The notes beneath the pieces are model-generated. The model was not told the origin of the DNA. It worked only from the letters and a program-made list of their open reading frames with translations, and did not search any database. Shown piece by piece: positions 60,976-64,000 of a stretch of 64,000 nt of DNA. Each line of letters starts with the position of its first letter. Within the stretch, counting starts at the first letter, position 1. The stretch is taken from positions 806,001 through 870,000 of the forward strand of contig NZ_CP060295.1 of assembly GCF_014302995.1 (NCBI RefSeq), given 5' to 3'. This DNA comes from Variovorax sp. PAMC26660. GTDB lineage: Bacteria > Pseudomonadota > Gammaproteobacteria > Burkholderiales > Burkholderiaceae_C. Position numbers and translations under genes: made by a program.

Positions 60976-62703
60976 TCAAAATTCGGTCCAATCGCCCTTG
61001 GCGTCGTTGGCCATGGCGAGTTGGGGGGCCGTGCCGGTGCCGGGCTCGCGGCGGGAGGGCAGCGCCTTGGCAGGCGACTTGGGCGCTGGCTTGGCCGGCT
61101 TGGGGATCGGTGTGATGCGGGTGAAGCCGGGGCGGGCCGTGGTTGCTGCTGCATTGGCGTCGAGCTTGAAGACGCTCACGGCCTGCACGAGGCTGCCGGC
61201 TTGCTCTTGCAGCGATTGCGCTGCGGCCGAGGCTTCTTCGACCAATGCGGCGTTCTGTTGTGTAACCTGGTCCATCTGCGTGATGGCCTGGTTGATCTGT
61301 TCAATGCCGGAGGTCTGCTCCTGGCTTGCTGCGGTGATCTCGCCCATGATGTCGGTCACGCGCTTGACGCTGCCCACGATCTCTTCCATCGTGCGGCCAG
61401 CTTCCGCGACTTGCTTGCTGCCTTCTTCGACCTTCTCCACCGAGTCGCCGATCAGGGTCTTGATTTCCTTGGCTGCTGCGGCCGAGCGTTGCGCGAGGCT
61501 GCGAACTTCAGAGGCAACGACCGCAAAGCCACGGCCTTGCTCACCTGCGCGCGCGGCTTCAACAGCCGCGTTCAGCGCCAGGATATTGGTCTGGAAAGCA
61601 ATGCCATCGATGACGCCAATGATGTCCACGATCTTCTTGGACGACGCATTGATCGAGCCCATGGTGTCGACCACTTGCGACACAACGCTTCCGCCCTTCA
61701 CTGCCACCTCAGAGGCCGAGACAGCCAACTGGTTCGCTTGACGCGCGTTGTCCGCGTTCTGCTTGACAGTGCTGGTCAGCTCTTCCATCGAAGCAGCCGT
61801 CTGCTCCAGCGAACTCGCCTGCTCTTCAGTCCGCGAAGACAGATCCTGGTTCCCCGAAGCAATCTGCCCCGAAGCCGTCGCAATCGTGTCCGTGCCCGTG
61901 CGCACTTCGCGCACGATCTTCACCAGGCTCTCGTTCATCGCCTTGAGCGCGGACATCAGCCGGCCGGTCTCGTCCTTCGACCGCACCTCGATGCGCGAAC
62001 TGATGTCGCCCGCCGCCACCTTCTCCGCGACCTGCACCGCCGCGCCAATCGGCCGCGTGATCGAACGCGTGATGAACCACGCGATCGCTGCGCCCGCGAG
62101 CATCGCGAAGCCGCCCAGCACGAGCATCAGGTTGCGCGCCCATGCGTATCCCGCGTTGGCTTGCGCATTGGCCTGGTTCGACAGCTCGGTTTCGTGGGCG
62201 ATCATTTCATTGAGCACATCCACCAGCGCCTGCACAGCCGGCTGGAACTTGGTGACGAACAGTTGCGTCGCCTCCTCGTTCTTGTTCTGCAATCCGAGTT
62301 CGGTCAACTGGGCGTTCAGCGGCAAGAGCACCGCCACCCTTTCCTCGACCCTGGCCAGCAGCGCCTTGCCATCCTTGGTGACCAGCATCTTGACGAGCAT
62401 CTCGCGGCCCGCGGCGAAGCGGTCCCGCGCAGCGGCGATCTTCTTGACCTCCTCGCGCATGGCGGCGTCTTCTGTCAGCAGGATCAGGTTGCTGTCGAAG
62501 ATCGCAATGTCGCGGATCGCATCCACCATCGCGTTGACCGAAGACACCTTGACGTTATTGCTGGTCACGATGCCGTTGAGCCGCGCCTGAATGTCGGCCA
62601 TCGAGTTCAGGCCGAGGCCGACCACGGCCGCCAGCAGCAGGAGCACGGCTGCAAAGCCCATGCCGAGACGGGTGCCGATCTTGAGGTTGAGAAGGGAGTT
62701 CAT
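60976..62703 (-). CDS. methyl-accepting chemotaxis protein
   Basis: A 575-residue receptor starting [17 protein letters not shown] (62703). Helix 1 ([16 protein letters not shown]), a four-helix-bundle sensor (about 33-190), helix 2 ([21 protein letters not shown]), HAMP and a signalling domain nearly identical to its neighbours. The tail ([26 protein letters not shown]) carries a Pro/Ala-rich flexible linker and the docking pentapeptide DWTEF. Its tail closely resembles that of truncated receptor B. Confidence 0.95.
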   Translation of the reverse strand: MNSLLNLKIGTRLGMGFAAVLLLLAAVVGLGLNSMADIQARLNGIVTSNNVKVSSVNAMVDAIRDIAIFDSNLILLTEDAAMREEVKKIAAARDRFAAGREMLVKMLVTKDGKALLARVEERVAVLLPLNAQLTELGLQNKNEEATQLFVTKFQPAVQALVDVLNEMIAHETELSNQANAQANAGYAWARNLMLVLGGFAMLAGAAIAWFITRSITRPIGAAVQVAEKVAAGDISSRIEVRSKDETGRLMSALKAMNESLVKIVREVRTGTDTIATASGQIASGNQDLSSRTEEQASSLEQTAASMEELTSTVKQNADNARQANQLAVSASEVAVKGGSVVSQVVDTMGSINASSKKIVDIIGVIDGIAFQTNILALNAAVEAARAGEQGRGFAVVASEVRSLAQRSAAAAKEIKTLIGDSVEKVEEGSKQVAEAGRTMEEIVGSVKRVTDIMGEITAASQEQTSGIEQINQAITQMDQVTQQNAALVEEASAAAQSLQEQAGSLVQAVSVFKLDANAAATTARPGFTRITPIPKPAKPAPKSPAKALPSRREPGTGTAPQLAMANDAKGDWTEF

Positions 62704-62710
62704 GGCGCTT

Positions 62711-62995
62711 TCAGGAATCTTTGGCGTTGACATGTTGAAAGACCCGGTCCAGCCGCTGCGCGACCTTCACCGCGTCGTCGGAGGACCGGCTGATCGAACG
62801 CGTGACGAACCACGCGATGGCGATGCCGCCAAGCAATGCGGCACCGGCCAGGAACAGCACCACCTGGCGTGCCCAGGCGCAGCCCGCACCGGCATGGAAG
62901 CCCAGGCCGAGCGCCGCCGCCAGCAGCAGAAGCAAGGCAACGAAGCCCATGGCCAGGCGAAGCGCAATCTTCGGATTGAGACGGGAGCGCAACAC
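62711..62995 (-). pseudogene. chemoreceptor remnant (membrane helices only)
   Basis: A 94-codon frame from a GTG at 62995, beginning LRSRLNPKIALRLAMGF. It keeps receptor helix 1 (FVALLLLLAAALGLGF), then jumps directly to a helix 2 region (AWARQVVLFLAGAALLGGIAIAWFVTRSI) like that of the neighbour at 60976, and the first HAMP residues ([10 protein letters not shown]), before a short unrelated tail. The sensor domain (about 150 residues) and the whole signalling domain are absent. It is most simply a receptor gene reduced by two internal deletions; a small two-helix membrane protein is possible if it is expressed. Confidence 0.75.
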
Positions 62996-63002
62996 GGGTG
63001 CT

Positions 63003-64000
63003 TCAGGCCGCCAGGGCTTCGTCGGCATCGAGCTTGAAGGTGCTGACGGCCTGCACGAGGCTGTCGGCCTGCTCCTGCAACGATTGCGCCGCGGCGGACG
63101 CCTCTTCGACCAAGGCCGCGTTCTGTTGCGTGGCCTGGTCCATCTGCGTGATGGCCTGGTTGATCTGCTCGATGCCGGAGGTCTGTTCCTGGCTCGCTGC
63201 GGTGATCTCGCCCATGATGTCCGTCACGCGTTTGACGCTGCCCACGATCTCTTCCATCGTGCGGCCAGCTTCTGCGACTTGCTTGCTGCCCTCTGCGACC
63301 TTCTCTACCGAGTCGCCGATCAGCGTCTTGATTTCCTTGGCGGCGGCTGCCGAGCGTTGCGCCAGGCTGCGCACTTCGGATGCCACCACCGCAAAGCCCT
63401 TGCCCTGCTCACCCGCGCGCGCCGCTTCCACGGCCGCATTCAACGCAAGGATGTTGGTCTGAAAGGCGATGCCGTCGATCACGCCGATGATGTCCACGAT
63501 CTTTCTCGACGAGTCATTGATCGAGCCCATGGTGCCCACCACCTGCGACACCACGCTGCCGCCCTTCACCGCCACGGCCGATGCCGACACGGCCAACTGG
63601 TTGGCCTGCCGCGCGTTGTCCGCGTTCTGCTTGACGGTGCTGGTGAGTTCTTCCATCGAAGCAGCCGTCTGCTCCAGCGAGCTGGCCTGCTGCTCGGTGC
63701 GCGACGACAGGTCCTGATTACCCGCCGCGATTTGCCGCGATGCCACCGCGATCGAGTCGGTGGAGGCCTTGATGCGGGTCACGAGGTCGGTGAGCGTGTC
63801 TTCCATCTCGCCCATGCCGCGCAGCAGCCGGCCGAAGTCGCCGCCGCGTTCGGTCTCGAACTCCTGGCTCAGGTCGCCAGCGGCCACCGTCTCGGCGATC
63901 AACAGCGCCTCGGCAATCGGCTGCGTGATGCTTTGCGTCAGCAGCCACGCGAGCACCGAGCCCAGCGCGACGGAGAACACAGCCAGCGCGATCAGGTACA
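63003..64000 (-). CDS. methyl-accepting chemotaxis protein (N-terminus beyond the right edge)
   Basis: The C-terminal 332 codons of a receptor whose frame stays open to the window edge. Visible are most of a membrane helix ([21 protein letters not shown]), HAMP ([21 protein letters not shown]) and the signalling domain ([39 protein letters not shown]). It ends DADEALAA, without a docking pentapeptide. The sensor domain is not visible. It stops 7 bases before the GTG of the remnant at 62995. Confidence 0.93.
   Translation of the reverse strand, partial: YLIALAVFSVALGSVLAWLLTQSITQPIAEALLIAETVAAGDLSQEFETERGGDFGRLLRGMGEMEDTLTDLVTRIKASTDSIAVASRQIAAGNQDLSSRTEQQASSLEQTAASMEELTSTVKQNADNARQANQLAVSASAVAVKGGSVVSQVVGTMGSINDSSRKIVDIIGVIDGIAFQTNILALNAAVEAARAGEQGKGFAVVASEVRSLAQRSAAAAKEIKTLIGDSVEKVAEGSKQVAEAGRTMEEIVGSVKRVTDIMGEITAASQEQTSGIEQINQAITQMDQATQQNAALVEEASAAAQSLQEQADSLVQAVSTFKLDADEALAA

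Noticed and set aside
59671..62730. Open frame of 1019 codons on the plus strand opposite the receptor genes
   Set aside because: It repeats wherever the receptor signalling domain is found on the other strand, so it is a mirror of that conserved coding sequence.
50900..63700. Tandem duplication of whole receptor genes
   Set aside because: Only the signalling parts are near-identical; sensor domains mostly differ, so simple whole-gene duplication does not explain the array.

Overview
The window reads as chromosomal DNA of a GC-rich betaproteobacterium of the Burkholderiales, most likely Comamonadaceae and perhaps Variovorax-like. This is inferred from protein style and gene order, not from a search. 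It falls into three blocks: a sugar-acid catabolic locus (1-10.7 kb), a nearly complete flagellar and chemotaxis locus (10.7-50.5 kb), and an array of chemoreceptor genes (50.6 kb to the right edge). I see no rRNA, tRNA, insertion sequence, prophage or CRISPR array.

Block 1. A CUT2-type sugar ABC transporter (permease, double ATPase) and an SMP-30-type lactonase lie on the minus strand opposite a LacI-family regulator. After an unrelated HDOD gene comes a second divergent locus: a 2-hydroxyacid (2-ketogluconate-type) reductase and an L-idonate 5-dehydrogenase on minus, and an SDR (gluconate 5-dehydrogenase type), a gluconokinase, a beta-hydroxyacid dehydrogenase and a small protein on plus. 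The 12-base sequence GATACCGGTAAC occurs in both divergent control regions, three exact copies plus one with a single mismatch. It resembles the operators of GntR-type LacI repressors. The likely theme is uptake of a sugar or sugar acid and its conversion through gluconate to 6-phosphogluconate.

Block 2. Reading leftward from 28.8 kb the order is flhDC, a terminator, motAB, cheA, an EAL/HDOD-like gene, cheR, cheD, cheB, cheY, a nested inverted-repeat element, cheZ, flhB, flhA, flhF, flhG, fliA. The FlhF has an extra domain of about 426 residues, and the FlhG-like ATPase lacks its P-loop lysine. From 35.2 to 29.1 kb (minus) lie fliC, flaG, fliD, fliS, fliT, a FliK-like gene and a stand-alone FlhB C-domain. 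fliE is on minus, divergent from a tightly overlapping plus-strand run fliF-G-H-I-J-K-L-M-N-O-P-Q-R. flgK and flgL follow on minus. FlhDC as master regulator plus FliA (sigma-28) implies an enterobacterial-style hierarchy, and sigma-28-like promoters are visible before fliC, flgK and two receptor genes.

Block 3. All genes are on minus: methyl-accepting chemotaxis proteins with almost identical signalling domains and different sensor domains, an Aer-like PAS receptor, and the only cheW of the window. The array shows ongoing recombination. Two neighbouring receptors are fused out of frame near position 52131, a third survives as a 94-codon remnant, and one apparently intact receptor seems to start at an AUU codon. 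Several receptors end in a DWxxF-type pentapeptide expected to dock CheR/CheB.
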